A DNA stretch of 49,991 bases from Streptomyces malaysiensis subsp. samsunensis (GCF_024519315.1 NZ_JANIIC010000068.1:1-49991); one strand, 5' to 3'. Numbered from the stretch's first letter, positions 7,721 to 18,600 are shown. Notes: generated from the letters alone by a model not told the origin. Numbers and translations are program-made.

Positions 7721-8227
7721 TCAAGGAGGCCCGTGGGGGCCGGTGCCCGGTCGGCGATGAGATCCGGCGCGATGAGCCGGGCCGTCGTGCGGGTAGCAGC
7801 GCACTTCCGGCAGATGGTGGGCGACCTCGGCCCGTTCGGCCGGTTGGTCGTCGATGAAGGCGATGGTGGCGGGGGCGAAGTTCAGCCGCTCGGCGATCCG
7901 GCCTACCGCGTCCGACTTGCGCCCCCAGCCGATCTCCGGCAGGACGAAGTAGTCGGCGACGCCGAGCGCCTCCAGCCGTGCCCGGGCGAGGTCGTGGTCG
8001 TTGCGGCTGGACACCGACTGGAGTATGCCCCGGGTGTCCAGGCCGACGATCACCTCCCGGACCACGGTGGCAGTGGTCGCGATGGCCGACAGGTCGCTGC
8101 CCGCCTGGGGTTCGCTGAAGGCCACGGCCGCCGTTCCGCCCGAGGCGAGCCGCGGCAGCAGATCCGCCGTCTGTTCCGGGTCACCGAGCCGTTCCACGGT
8201 CCACGCGGCCATGCCCCGCGAGGTCAT
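7721..8227 (-). pseudogene. Acyl-CoA dehydrogenase / FkbH-like chimeric relic
   Basis: One open frame holds pieces of two unrelated families. Residues 1-54 are the middle of an acyl-CoA dehydrogenase (AAWTVERLGDPEQ, then LPRLASG, then AFSEPQAGSDLSA). From about residue 56 the text becomes an FkbH-type HAD-fold protein (LDTRGILQSVSSRNDHDLA, EIGWGRKSDAV, AFIDDQPAERAEV). The FkbH start with its DxD motif and all of its C-terminal half are absent, as are the front and back of the dehydrogenase. In methoxymalonyl-ACP cassettes these are two adjacent genes (asm15 and asm16 in ansamitocin), so an in-frame deletion fused them. The last 20 or so residues are unrelated. No function is expected. Confidence 0.8.
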
Positions 8228-8299
8228 GACGCTCCGCGGCGAGCCGCACAGACTGCGCCGACCAGTTCGGTGACGGCCGCGGCCGCCGGGGCGACGGGT

Positions 8300-8590
8300 T
8301 CACGCGCCGGAGCCGCCGGGGGTGGGCTGCCGGAGCCGTTCGACCAGCGCGGCCATCCGCCGCACGGTGCGGAAGTTCTCCATCCGCAGATCGGCGCCGC
8401 GGATGGCGATGCCGTACGACTTCTCCAGATGCACCACCAGCTCCATGGCGAAGAGCGAGGACAGCCCACCGGAGCCGAAGACATCCGCGTCGGTCGCCCA
8501 GGTCGTCCCCGTACGCTTCGTCAGGTACCCCAGCATTTCCGTCTGGACGGCGCTGGATTCCGGCACCGGCTGGTCGGATGACGTGGTCAT
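8300..8590 (-). CDS. Acyl carrier protein of a methoxymalonyl-ACP cassette (FkbJ/Asm14-like)
   Basis: The 96-residue protein has an ACP fold. It carries the family's version of the phosphopantetheine site, DVFGSGGLSSLFAMELVVHLE, with S45 as attachment point. This resembles the SGLVNSLFAMQLV motif of the stand-alone ACPs that carry glyceryl and then methoxymalonyl units. The start overlaps the stop of the truncated dehydrogenase by four bases (ATGA). This is the only member of the cassette that looks complete, but its two enzyme partners on either side are broken, so it has no obvious substrate. It may be on its way to loss or could be used by another system. Confidence 0.78.
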   Translation of the reverse strand: MTTSSDQPVPESSAVQTEMLGYLTKRTGTTWATDADVFGSGGLSSLFAMELVVHLEKSYGIAIRGADLRMENFRTVRRMAALVERLRQPTPGGSGA

Positions 8591-8928
8591 GCCTGTTCTC
8601 CCTCGTACTCGTAGAAGCCGCGCCCGCTCTTGCGGCCCAGGTGGCCGGCGCGCACCAGCTCCAGCAGCAAGCCGCAGGGGCGGCACCCTTCGTCGGTGAC
8701 GAGAGCGCCGGGGACGGCCTCGTCCGGCAGCGCACCCATCAGCCGCGCCATCCGTACCTGGTGGTCGATCTTGGCCGGGGCCTCGTCCAGCCGCCGCCGG
8801 TCCGGGTCGATCAGCGACACCGCGATCCCGTGCCCGACCGCCGGCGCGGCGATGCCCGAGCCCATCACCCCCGCTCCGAGCACCGCCAATCGTCGCCCGG
8901 CGCCGGGCGTACCGTTCTCCGCTGCCAT
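8587..8928 (-). pseudogene. 3-Hydroxyacyl-CoA dehydrogenase (FkbK/Asm13-like) with a large in-frame internal deletion
   Basis: The frame is open from an ATG at 8928 (upstream AGAGAGGCGG) for 113 residues, against roughly 300 or more in the family. Residues 12-70 are the Rossmann start (RRLAVLGAGVMGSGIA, then IDPDRRRLDEA). The protein then jumps, around residues 72-82, to the conserved C-terminal end (LLLELVRAGHLGRKSGRGFYEYEGE). The middle, with the catalytic His-Glu region and substrate-binding helices, is gone. In intact cassettes this enzyme oxidises glyceryl-ACP on the way to methoxymalonyl-ACP. The deletion is in frame and keeps the ATGA coupling to the ACP gene. Confidence 0.82.
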
Positions 8929-8995
8929 GCCGCCTCTCTTCGGGTCCCGGCCCGGCCGGCCGGGCCGGGCCACGTCGAACACGGTGCTCGCCGGA

Positions 8996-9038
8996 GACGG
9001 CGGCCCGGGAGCTGAGCGAGCGCTCCCGGGCCGCCGTC
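8996..9038 (-). terminator. Strong hairpin terminator of the PKS operon
   Basis: Two perfect 17-base arms (GACGGCGGCCCGGGAGC and its complement) flank a nine-base loop, starting nine bases after the stop of the Rieske oxygenase gene. It separates the PKS operon from the methoxymalonyl relic, which therefore was probably a separate transcription unit. Confidence 0.8.
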
Positions 9039-9046
9039 GCCGGTGG

Positions 9047-10156
9047 TCACTCCTCCGAGCGGCTCGCGCCGGCCCGGGGAGGCCGCGGTGGCATGAGATC
9101 GCCCGTGGGCTCCGTGTAGAACTGCTGCGCCCACTGCCGGTACCGGCCGATCGGACCGTCGCCCTTGGCCAGCTTCGGGTGCTCGACATGCTCCTGGTAG
9201 TGCCACATCAGCAGGTCCGCGCCGGTGTCGACGCTCGCCACCCGCTGGAGGACGGCGCTGAGCAGCCGGGCGACGGGCATGGCCGCCGCGCGCCCCACCG
9301 TCCCGGGCACGCCGGGGATGCCGTTCAGCTCCAGCTTCGTACCGAACCGGAGCTGGATGCGCCCCGGTCCGGTGGGGGTCGCGTGGAGCATCACATGGAG
9401 GGTGCCCGCGCCCTTGGGCAGCACCGTGCGTGCCGCGATGGTGGCCAGGCCGATCACCGTGAGCGTGTAGGACTGGCGGAACCCGCGCATCATGGTGCCG
9501 CGGGCGGTCGCGGTGACGGTGCTGGTCGGTTCCCCGGTCACCGGAGTGCCCTCGATGTCGAGACCCTTGAGGCCGTGCAACGCCGGCAGATGACCCCAGT
9601 CGAAGGCGTTCTCGATGACGTCCTGCGGATGACCGGCGATGTCGAAGGTGTCGTGGCTGAACGGTTGCCGGTCGTCCATGGGGAAGGCCGGGACCTCCCA
9701 CTGCGGGGGCACGCCGAGGGCGTGCCACCACACGTAGATCGAGCCGTTGGCCTCGCACACCGGGTACTGCGCCAGCGACGCCTTCGGCGGTGGTTTGTCG
9801 TACCCCGTGCGCACACAGGTACCGCCCGGGTCGAACGCGAACCGGTGGAAGGGGCAGACGATGTCCTCGCCCTCGACCGATCCGCCGACCCCGAGATGCG
9901 CCCCCAGATGCGGGCACCGGGGCCGGACGGCCCGCAGCACGCCCCTGGTCGTCCGGTAGAGCACGACCTCCGTGCCCGCGAGCGGACGGGTGGTGACGGA
10001 TCCGGGCCGCACCTCGTCGCCGAAGGCCAGGCAGAACCAGCCGTTCGGGTAGGGGAGGGAGGGAGTGCGCAGGCTGTCGGCCGGGGCCGCACCGGGCAGG
10101 CGGACCCTCCGGGCGTTGAGAAGCTGCTTCACCAGGGGCTTCAGGTGAGGCTTCAC
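9047..10156 (-). CDS. Rieske [2Fe-2S] non-heme iron oxygenase
   Basis: The 369-residue protein has a Rieske domain with CPHLGAHL (C81, H83) and CPFHRFAF (C101, H104) binding the 2Fe-2S cluster. A catalytic domain follows with the N-x-x-D-x2-H-x4-H signature in ENAFDWGHLPALH (D186 as bridge; H189 and H194 as iron ligands). It resembles the KshA-like and terpenoid or polyketide-tailoring oxygenases more than aromatic ring dioxygenases. No reductase or ferredoxin gene is adjacent, so electrons must come from general partners. The GTG start follows ten bases after the P450 stop, with a GGAG ribosome site in the gap. It is the last gene of the PKS operon, so a late oxidation of the product is inferred. 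Confidence 0.87.
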   Translation of the reverse strand: MKPHLKPLVKQLLNARRVRLPGAAPADSLRTPSLPYPNGWFCLAFGDEVRPGSVTTRPLAGTEVVLYRTTRGVLRAVRPRCPHLGAHLGVGGSVEGEDIVCPFHRFAFDPGGTCVRTGYDKPPPKASLAQYPVCEANGSIYVWWHALGVPPQWEVPAFPMDDRQPFSHDTFDIAGHPQDVIENAFDWGHLPALHGLKGLDIEGTPVTGEPTSTVTATARGTMMRGFRQSYTLTVIGLATIAARTVLPKGAGTLHVMLHATPTGPGRIQLRFGTKLELNGIPGVPGTVGRAAAMPVARLLSAVLQRVASVDTGADLLMWHYQEHVEHPKLAKGDGPIGRYRQWAQQFYTEPTGDLMPPRPPRAGASRSEE

Positions 10157-10166
10157 GGCATCACTC

Positions 10167-11621
10167 CTAGTGCTTCACCGGGCAGGCGCCGGCGCCCGGC
10201 GGCGTGGATGGCTGGGACGGTGTGGACTGCGGCGTGGCCGTGTGCAGTTCGGCGTCGTCGGTTCCGCTCGGCCGCCGCTCGCTGAGCCGCAGGCGCAGCC
10301 CGCGCGAACTCAGGCTGGTCTCCACCTTGGGCTTGAACGGCTGGTCGCCGACGGGGGTCAGCTCCCAGTGGGCGACGATCGCGGTGAGGGCCAGGACGGC
10401 CTCGGTGAGGGCGAACTGGTCCCCGATGCACTTGCGCGCGCCGGCGCCGAACGGGATGTAGGTGGCCCGGTCGGGCTGAGCGCCGAGCCAGCGGTCCGGG
10501 TCGAACCGGTCGGGGTCGGGGTAGAGGTCGGGCCTGCGGTGCAGGAGGTACGGGCTGAGCACGATGGTGCTGCCGCCCTTGAGCCGTACCCCGCCGAGCT
10601 CGGTGTCCTGCCGGACCGCGCGGGTCATCATCCAGGCGGGCGGATACAGCCGCAGCGTCTCGGTCACCACCCGGGCGGCCAGGTCGAGCGAGGGCAGATG
10701 GGCGGCATCGACCTTCCCACCGGCCAGGACCTGATGGGTCTCGGCCCGGAGCCGGTGCTGGACGTCCGGGTTGGTGGCGAGCAGATGCAGCGCCCAGGCC
10801 AGGGTGATGGCCGTGGTCTCCATCCCGCCGAGGAAGAACGTGAGGGCCTCGTCCGCGAGTTCGGTGTCGCTCAGTTGCTTCTGGCCGTCCTCGCTCTCCT
10901 CGTCGACCGCGGCGACCAGCGTGGACAGCAGGTCGGCATGGTCGGTCGGATCGGCACGCCGCTCGGCGATGATCTCCGCGATGGTGGCCGCCAGCCGGTT
11001 ACGGGCGTGGTCGTACCGCCGCTTCTGCGGAGTCGGCACCCGGCGCAGCAGGGCCGGTGTCATCATCCGGCGGAAGAACGCGCTCACGATGGTGGCGGTG
11101 TCGGCCAGGGCCCGCCGCATGGTCTCCGCCGGCAGCGAGCCGCTGAACATCGTCTCCATGGTGGCCCGCGTCGTCAGCGTCATCATTTCCTGGGTGATGT
11201 CCAGGACGTCGCCATCGCGCCAGGAGTCCGCCTTCAGCTCGGCCGCCCGGGCGAACACCGCCCCGTACCCGGGGAGCCGGGTGGGGTGGAACGACGGCTG
11301 GCACAGCCGCCGCTGCCGCCGGTGCAGGGGGTACGGGCAGGTGGACAGGCCGTCGCCGATGACCTCGCGGATCCGATCGTAGATCGGGCCGCCCTTGTCG
11401 AAGACACGGTCGTTCAGGAACACCTGCCGGGTCAGGTCCGGATGGCAGATCAGCATGGCGGTGGTCGGGCCCAGCCGGACGCGGACCATCTCGCGGTACT
11501 CGGACAGGGACATGATGAACGCCAGCGGATCGCGGAGCAGGGGCAGCGCATGGCCCAGCAGCGGCAGGGCCCGCGGAGCCAGCGGAACCGACGCGGCGGT
11601 CGCCGTATTCGTGTCCGTCAT
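10167..11621 (-). CDS. Cytochrome P450
   Basis: The ATG at 11621 has a strong AAGGAGG site and overlaps the preceding stop (ATGA), giving 484 residues. P450 hallmarks are complete: the I-helix FFLGGMETTAITLAW with the acid-Thr pair (E-T-T), the K-helix E-x-x-R in VVTETLRLYPPA, DPDRFDPDRW, and the heme loop FGAGARKCIGDQFA with C398 as the iron ligand. The tail after the last strand is long and rich in Thr, Ser and Pro. Features resemble the bacterial class related to CYP183 (pentalenene oxygenase) and to fatty-acyl hydroxylases, but family assignment by eye is weak. As fourth gene of the PKS operon it most likely oxidises the PKS product. Confidence 0.9.
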   Translation of the reverse strand: MTDTNTATAASVPLAPRALPLLGHALPLLRDPLAFIMSLSEYREMVRVRLGPTTAMLICHPDLTRQVFLNDRVFDKGGPIYDRIREVIGDGLSTCPYPLHRRQRRLCQPSFHPTRLPGYGAVFARAAELKADSWRDGDVLDITQEMMTLTTRATMETMFSGSLPAETMRRALADTATIVSAFFRRMMTPALLRRVPTPQKRRYDHARNRLAATIAEIIAERRADPTDHADLLSTLVAAVDEESEDGQKQLSDTELADEALTFFLGGMETTAITLAWALHLLATNPDVQHRLRAETHQVLAGGKVDAAHLPSLDLAARVVTETLRLYPPAWMMTRAVRQDTELGGVRLKGGSTIVLSPYLLHRRPDLYPDPDRFDPDRWLGAQPDRATYIPFGAGARKCIGDQFALTEAVLALTAIVAHWELTPVGDQPFKPKVETSLSSRGLRLRLSERRPSGTDDAELHTATPQSTPSQPSTPPGAGACPVKH

Positions 11622-12667
11622 GGACAACCTCCTTCTGTTTGTGCGCGACCGGCCGGTGCCGCGGCGACGGGATCGCGGGTGACCTCGAGCAGCGCGGTGG
11701 TCCAGCGGAAGCCGACCCCGAAACTCAGGACGAGGACGCGTTCCCCGGCCCGCAGCGTGCCGGAGCGGAACGTCCGGTCGAGGGCGAGCAGGACATCGGA
11801 CGGGCCGGCGTGGCCGATGTGCCGGCCGTAGGTCCAGCTGGTGTCGTCGGCACGGAGGCCGAGCGGTGAGCCGGTGAGCAGCATGTCGAGCACGACCGAA
11901 CCGATCGCGATGGGCACCACGTGCGCGATGTCCGCCGGTTTCACGGCGGCCTCGTCGAGGACGGTCTCGATACAGCGGTGGGTGGCCCGTTGCAGCACGT
12001 CGATATGGGGCATGAACCCGGTCTCCTCGACGGGGAACCGCCGGGCGGCACCGGTGTAGCCCTCCCTGGCCCGGGTCTGCGCCTCCAGCTGCGGCTCCGT
12101 GACATGGGCGGTCGCCACCAGGCGGGCGAAGCCCGTCCCCCGGGTGAGGACGGCGGCGGCGCCGGCGTCACCGGCCACATAACCCATCTCCCGGGAATAG
12201 CCCCACCGTTCGTCCGGGAACCGGACACCGGTCGTGACCAGCGTGGCCTTCGCATCCGGCCGGGCCGTGAGATGTTCGGCCGCGGCGACGAGCGCGGCGG
12301 CCCCGCCGTCACTGGCGGCACCGACCTCGACCCCGGCGGTGTCCTTTCCGCCGAGCACCCGCATCAGATAGGCCGTGGGCGTGTAGTGGTCCCCGTCCTG
12401 GAAACCGGCGTGCACGAGCAGACTCAGATCGGAGCTGGCGACATCCGCGTGGCGCAGCGCCTTGAGACCGGCGCGGGCCGCCATCTGCGTCGCGGTGTTG
12501 TCCTTCGAGACGGCGGCCGAGGTGAATCCGTTGAGCGCCAGAATGGAGGGCTGCCCGGCGCCCGGTCCGCCCCGCGGCTTGTGCTCGGGCCTGATGGGGG
12601 GTACCCACGCTCCGGTCCCGGCGATCGTGATGTCCTGCCACAACACTGCTGTCTCCTCGGCTGTCAC
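11618..12667 (-). CDS. KAS III-like (thiolase-fold) acyltransferase with altered active site
   Basis: The 349-residue protein has the FabH fold (IAGTGAWVPP, the GYVAGDAGAAAVLTRG beta-turn, and FGVGFRWTTALLEV at the end). The catalytic triad is not the usual Cys-His-Asn. At the nucleophile position the text reads VGAASDGGAAAL, giving S119. The PHQAN-like segment reads VVPIAIGS, with Ile where the His should be. The last motif reads YGRHIGHAGPSD. Ser in this position is known in DpsC, which selects the propionyl starter in daunorubicin biosynthesis, and DpsC/CerJ-type relatives often act as acyltransferases. A role in starter choice or in acylating the product is inferred. Its GTG start overlaps the PKS stop by four bases. 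Confidence 0.83.
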   Translation of the reverse strand: MTAEETAVLWQDITIAGTGAWVPPIRPEHKPRGGPGAGQPSILALNGFTSAAVSKDNTATQMAARAGLKALRHADVASSDLSLLVHAGFQDGDHYTPTAYLMRVLGGKDTAGVEVGAASDGGAAALVAAAEHLTARPDAKATLVTTGVRFPDERWGYSREMGYVAGDAGAAAVLTRGTGFARLVATAHVTEPQLEAQTRAREGYTGAARRFPVEETGFMPHIDVLQRATHRCIETVLDEAAVKPADIAHVVPIAIGSVVLDMLLTGSPLGLRADDTSWTYGRHIGHAGPSDVLLALDRTFRSGTLRAGERVLVLSFGVGFRWTTALLEVTRDPVAAAPAGRAQTEGGCP

Positions 12668-15600
12668 GAAAGGGGCGACTGGGGAACGCGGGCATGCGGC
12701 CGGACCAGTTCTCCGCTGTGGTCCAAGGGGTGTGCGGTGACCCCGGTGATGCGGGCCAGCACCCGGCCGTCACCGGTCACGGCGGTCAGGTCCCCGGTGG
12801 CGAAGTCGCAGTGCAGCCGGATGGCCGGGTGCTCCGCGCTGAGCCGGCAGTCGTCGCCCGGTCCGCTGAGCTCGACCTCGTCGAGGCCGGCCATCGGGCC
12901 GACCAGCGGCGGGTGGTCACCGCGCGGCGGCAGCAGCAACAGGTGCACCATCGCGTCCAGCAGGATCGCCGGCACGGTCATCCCCGCCAGGGCCGGAGCC
13001 CAGGCGGCGTGGTCCAGACCGAACCTGGCGCTGTTCCCGTCCGGCCCGCGGGCGTAGTCGCTGGTGCCGGCGAACGGGCCGGTGAGCGAGATCGGCGGGT
13101 CGGGGGAGTAGACCGGCATCGTGAAATCGGGCTCGGGGACGTGGGACGAACAGTCGGGCGGCCCGGTGAGCACGGGATAGCGATCCGCCAGCATGACCGT
13201 CGTTTCGCACAGCAGGTCGTTGAAGCGCAGCACCTTGCCGTTCTTGCCGATCCGGTGCGCCGTCATTCTGACGGCCACTTCGGCGCCGCCGGGCCTCCGG
13301 CTCATGACCCGGGCCTCCACCGCGACGGTGCGCAGCGGTCCGGCGAGCCTGACCGTGATCGACGTCCGGCAGACCAGACCGCGGAACCCGGTGACCACCA
13401 GGTCGGGGCAGAGGGTCGCGGCCGCGGCGGCCGCGGCTTCGAGGGTGAACGTGCCGGCCAGCGTGTACTCACCGTTGACGCGGTGGTGGCGCATCCACCG
13501 CCCGTCCCGCTCGGCCAGGGTGGCCGGATCCCAGGTCTTGGTGAAGACGGCCCAGTTCTTGCCGCGGTGCAGGACGCCGTCGAGCAGCGGACTGGTCAGC
13601 GAGGGATCCGGCGGGGCGGGCGGCGGCGCGTCCGGGGCGGGGATCCGCAAGTCGTCGGAGGAACCGTAGGTGCTGATGCCACGCCGGCCCAGCAGGACCC
13701 GTTCCTCCTCCCGGATGAAGAACGCCACCCCACCGGCCGGCGGCCGGGTCACGGCGGAGAGGAACTGCGCGCATCCTTGCGCGGTGCTGATGTAGGCGTC
13801 CATCTGGTTGCGTTTGAGGGTCTCCCGCATGGTGACGCTGCTGGCGACGCCGACCTCCCGCCAGCCGCTCCAGAGGATCGCCAACTCCTGGTGGCCGTCC
13901 GGTCCGTGCCGCTGGGCCCAGGCGCTCGCGTACGCGAGGTACTCGTTGACGGCGCAGTAGTCGATGTCACCGGGCGCGGGGGCGAGCGTCGCCAGGGTGC
14001 TGAAGTTGCACCAGATCCGGGGCGGCCGCCCGGCCAGGGCCCGTTTGAGGTTGCGGTATCCGGTCGCCTTGGTGGCCCGGACCGCCCGGAAATCGGTCAG
14101 GGTCTTGGCGTGCAGCGCACGCGACCGCAGATCGAGAACGGTGTTGATGAGCAGGTCGATCTGTCCGTGCCGATCGACGATCTCACCGAGGACGGCGGCG
14201 GTGCGCTCGGCGTCGAGGACATCGCACACCCGGTGGTGGACACGGTCCTGGCCGCACAGTTCCGTCAGCCGTCGCACGGTACGGCGTACCTCCAGGCGCC
14301 CCTGGGCCCGCTCGTAGGCGGCGCGCAGCTCACCCACCGACGCGCCGGGGCGGCTGCGGTGCTCGGAGGCGATGAACTCGGCCTGCGGCGGCAGCTCGTC
14401 GTCGGTTTCCGGCAGTGGGGTGCGGCCGATGACGTACACATGCGGCCGGTCGCTGGTGCGGGCGATGGCGTGGAGGAGCTCGGGGGTGATGCCCCGGGCG
14501 CCGCCGAAGGCGACCACGACCGCGCCGGGCGGCAGCGAGGGGGTCCCCGCCGGGGGCGGCTCCGCATGGTCGTCGGCGACGGCCAGGGTGAACCAGTCGC
14601 CCCCGCGGCAGGCCAGCGTGTGGGTCGGCACCTGGGCGGTCTCCGCCCGCGCCAGCTGGTCCAGAGCGGTCGCGGCGTCCGGTGCGTCGCTGAGCAGGGT
14701 CACTCCGCCGCACTGCGGGACCTCGGCCCGTACGGACCGGACGAGGCCGGTGAACAGCCCGCTCAGCGGGGGCGGCAGATCGTCCGGCACCGCGCCGAGC
14801 AGCAGCGCGCCGAGCGAGCCGCCGGCGCGCAGCGCGGGCAGCGCCGCCTGGAGTGTGGTGAACATGAGGTCCTGGAGGTGCTCGAGACGGGTGGCCTCGG
14901 CGTCGGTGCCCCCGTCGTCCTCGTCGTCCTGGCCGGGCAGCCGGGACAGGACCCGGATATGGCGCGGGATGAACGGCAGGTCGGCCAGGGCGCCGGGCGC
15001 CTCCTCGGGCGCGACGTGGGTGGCGAGGCCCGGCCGCGGTGACCAGACGGCGATGTCCGGGCCGGTGGCGGCCGCGGCGAGATCCGGGGCGTCGGTGATG
15101 ACGATGGTGCCCGGCGGGATCGACCCCGTGGCCGAGCCGTTCCGCGGCGGGGCCGTCGGAACGAATCGGAAGGTCTGTCGGCGGCCGGTGTCCTGGGCGT
15201 CTTCCGGCCCGGACCGGTCGGGCGCGGCCCGCTCCGGCTCGGTGCGCGCCGCCCCCTCCGGCTCGGTGTGTACGGCCCGCGCCACCTCGTCCCGGGCCGG
15301 GCCGTGGTGCCGCGGGCCGGCCGGCGGGGTGAACCGGATCAGTGGCGATCCGGCGGCGGCGGGTGTCACGACGGTGTCCGCTCCGGTGGAGAGGGCCTTG
15401 AGAACCGTCAGCAGGGCGTCCAGCGACAGGTAGGTGTGTCCGGTGTCGGCCAGCACGGGAAGGGCGTGCGCGAGCGTGGCCGCGGACCCGGGATCGGTGG
15501 CGTCGACCACGGTGGAGAGCGAGCCCAGGACGGGCAGGCCGTGCTCCAGCGCGGTGGAGAGCCGGGTGACCGCCAGGACGGCGGCGCCTTCCGCGATGGA

Positions 15601-18600
15601 CCGGCCCTCCGGCACCAGATCGTCGAGGTGGCGGTCCCAGCCGCTGATGGGCCGCTGGCACACCGCGCCGACCAGGGCGAGGTCGCAGGCGCGGTGCCGG
15701 AGTTGGCGCAGGGCCACGTCGAGTGCGGTGTGCGCGGAGTCCCGGTGGGCGTAGACGCTGGTGCCCATGCCCTGGAAGTCGTAGTAGTTGGCGGCCCGGC
15801 CCGACAGGATGCAGGAGACCGCCCCGGTGAAGTCGTCCTCGTTCAGGTCGCCGGGGATCACCCCCTTGGCCTCGGCCATCCCCTTCGCGAGGTATTCCTT
15901 GAGCGTCCGCGCCTGCGCCGGGTCGGGCAGGATGTCGAACGTGGTGGCGCACTCGCCGGCGTGCACCCGCAGCGCGGCCCGGGTGTTGTGCGTGGTCGGC
16001 AGGGTCGCCCCCACCACCACCGCCGTGGTGGGCCGCAGGCTGACGCCCGCCTCGCCGAGCTGGTCGAGCAGCGGGCCGAGGGCCTGGAGCATCATCAGAT
16101 GGGCGGGGTCCATATGCCGCATCGTCAGCGGCGGGATGCGCACCTCACGTGGGGACGGCAGCGGATACGGCATGCCGAAGTCGGCCTCCGGGAGCGGGCC
16201 GTCACCCCTCAGCCAGGCCGGAACCTGGGCGGTGTCCAGACCGGGCAGATGGGTGTTCCAGCCCACGACGACCAGTTGCTCCGTGTCCGCGGGAGTGTCC
16301 GCGCCCCGCCGCCGCGCGGGGGCGGCCGTCGGCACGCGGTCGGACAGGACCACATGCGCGTCCGCTCCTCCGAGGCCGAACGACGACACCCCGACCACGC
16401 GCGGCCGTGTGTCATCCGTCGGCCAGGGCGCGTCCCTGACGGGTACGGTCAGCCGTGCGCCGTCCTCCAGAAGCGGGTGCGGATCGGTGACCACGGGCTG
16501 ACCTGGGACCGCCCCGCGGTCCAGAGCGACCAGCGCGTGCGCGACCGAGACCAGGCCGGCCAGCACACCGGTGTGCCCGAAGACCTGCTTGTTCGAGGTC
16601 AGCAGGCACGCCCGCTTCCGCGGCCCCAACCGGGAGAGCAGCGAACGTAGTTCGATCTCGTCGCCCACCGGTGTGCCGGTGCCGTGTGCCACCACCCAGT
16701 CCACGTCGTCGGCCTCGACGCCCGCGTCGGCCCAGGCACGGGCGATCGCCAGCTCCTGTCCGCGGGTGGCCGGAGCGTGGATGCCCTTTCCGCGGCCGTC
16801 GGCGGCCAGACCGGTGCCCCGGATGACACCGAGCACCCGGTCGCCGTCCGCCACGGCCCGTGCGTACGACTTCAGGGTGAGCATGATGGAGCCCTCACCG
16901 ATGAGGGTTCCATCGGCCGCCTTGTCGAACGGGCGTACCCTGCCGCTCATCGAGATGCCCTGGGCCCGGCAGAAGAGGGTGAACCCGATCGGCTCGATCA
17001 CCGAGGTGCCACCGGCCAGCGCCACGTCACAGGAACCCTCGCGCAGCGCCTTGACCGCCGCGTCCAGGGCGAACAGTCCGCTGGCACAGGCCGCGTCGAG
17101 GGTCAGGTGCTGCGAGTCGTCGGGGATCAGCCCGCGCAGCGCGTCGCGGGAGACGGACGCGGGCAGATAAGCCTGCGGGGCCCCGCCGTCGCCGCCGTAG
17201 TGCGCGCTGATCGCGTGGTCGGCCAGCTCGGCCAGCCAGTCACCGTCCTGATCGGCGGGGATCGCCTCGCGCACCATGCGCCGGTACTCGTCCCCCAGCA
17301 CGACACCCTGGGGGCCGAGCCCCGTCTGGTCATGGATACCGGTGGTCGCGGCGAGCCACCGGTCCGTCGGGCGCCGGCCCACCCCTGCCAGGGCCTGGAC
17401 GGCGCAGTGCCGCAGCCAGCGAGTGGTGCGCGGCCAGCCGGGGTGGCCGACGTTCCCGTCCGGTTCGGCGATCGAGGCGGGGTCGGGGACGAAGCCGTGG
17501 ACGTACGCGGCCTCGCGAACGTAGAAGGCGTCGGTGTCCTCCCGGGTCGGCGCCCAGAAGTGCTTCAGATCGAAGGCGGACGGCTCGCTGGAGAGCAGGG
17601 CGCCCTCCCGCAGCCGGTCCCAGAACTCCGCCGTATTGTTCGCGCCGGGCAGGGCCAGCCCGAGGCCGACCACCGCGACGGCTCCGGGGTCCGCCTCCGC
17701 CGCGTGGTCCGGTGCCGGGGCCGGGAGCGGTGTCGACACCGGGGCCGGTGGCGGGGCCGGAGCCGGTGTCGGCGCGGGGGCCTCCGGTGTTCGCTCCGGT
17801 GCTGGAGCCGGTGTCTGTACTGGTGTCGGCGCGGAGGTCTCCGGTGTTCGCTCCGGTGCCGGGGTGGCCAACGGAGCCTGTGCCGATGCGGGCATCCGCG
17901 GCGCCGGGGCCGCCACCTGCTCCGGTGCGGGCGCGGGCGCCGGGTCGGCAGCCGCGGGTTGTTCGGGGGCGGGGAGGCTCGTCACGGCCGGTGTCGTCAC
18001 CGCCGCCGCGGGCACCGGTTGGCGCCTGGCGGGCTTGCTCACCTGGTCCGCCAGCCTGCTGTGCAGCCGCAGGCCCTGCATCCCGCCGATGCTGATGCCG
18101 CCGTCCGCGACGATGGTCTGCCCGGTGATGAAGCCGGTGTCCTCGTGCAGGAGGTGGACGATCAACCTGGCCGCCTCCGGCGTCGAGAGGGTACGCCGCA
18201 TCAGCTCGCTGGCCTCGGCCGGGCCACCGGGCGTCGCCGCCGGGGCGTCGAGGTTGACGACGATCTCGCTGGCGACGGAGCCCAGCAGCACGGTGTTGAC
18301 CCGGATGCCCTGGCCGACCAGCTCGAGTGCCAGATAGCGGACCAGCGACTCCAGGGCCGCCTTGGTGACACCGCCGGGGCCGTAACCCGGAACCGGCTGA
18401 TGCGCCCCGACGCTGGACAGACAGAGGATGCTCGCGCCGTCTCTTCCCGCCATCAGCTCGGCCGCCCGGCGCGAACAGTGGTAGGCCGCCATCACATTGG
18501 TGGACCACGCCCGCTGCCAGTAGGTGTCATCGATGTCGAACAGAGGCAGAAAGGCCCCGCCCGCGGCGTTGTTGATCAGAATGTCCAGGCCGCCGTGCCG

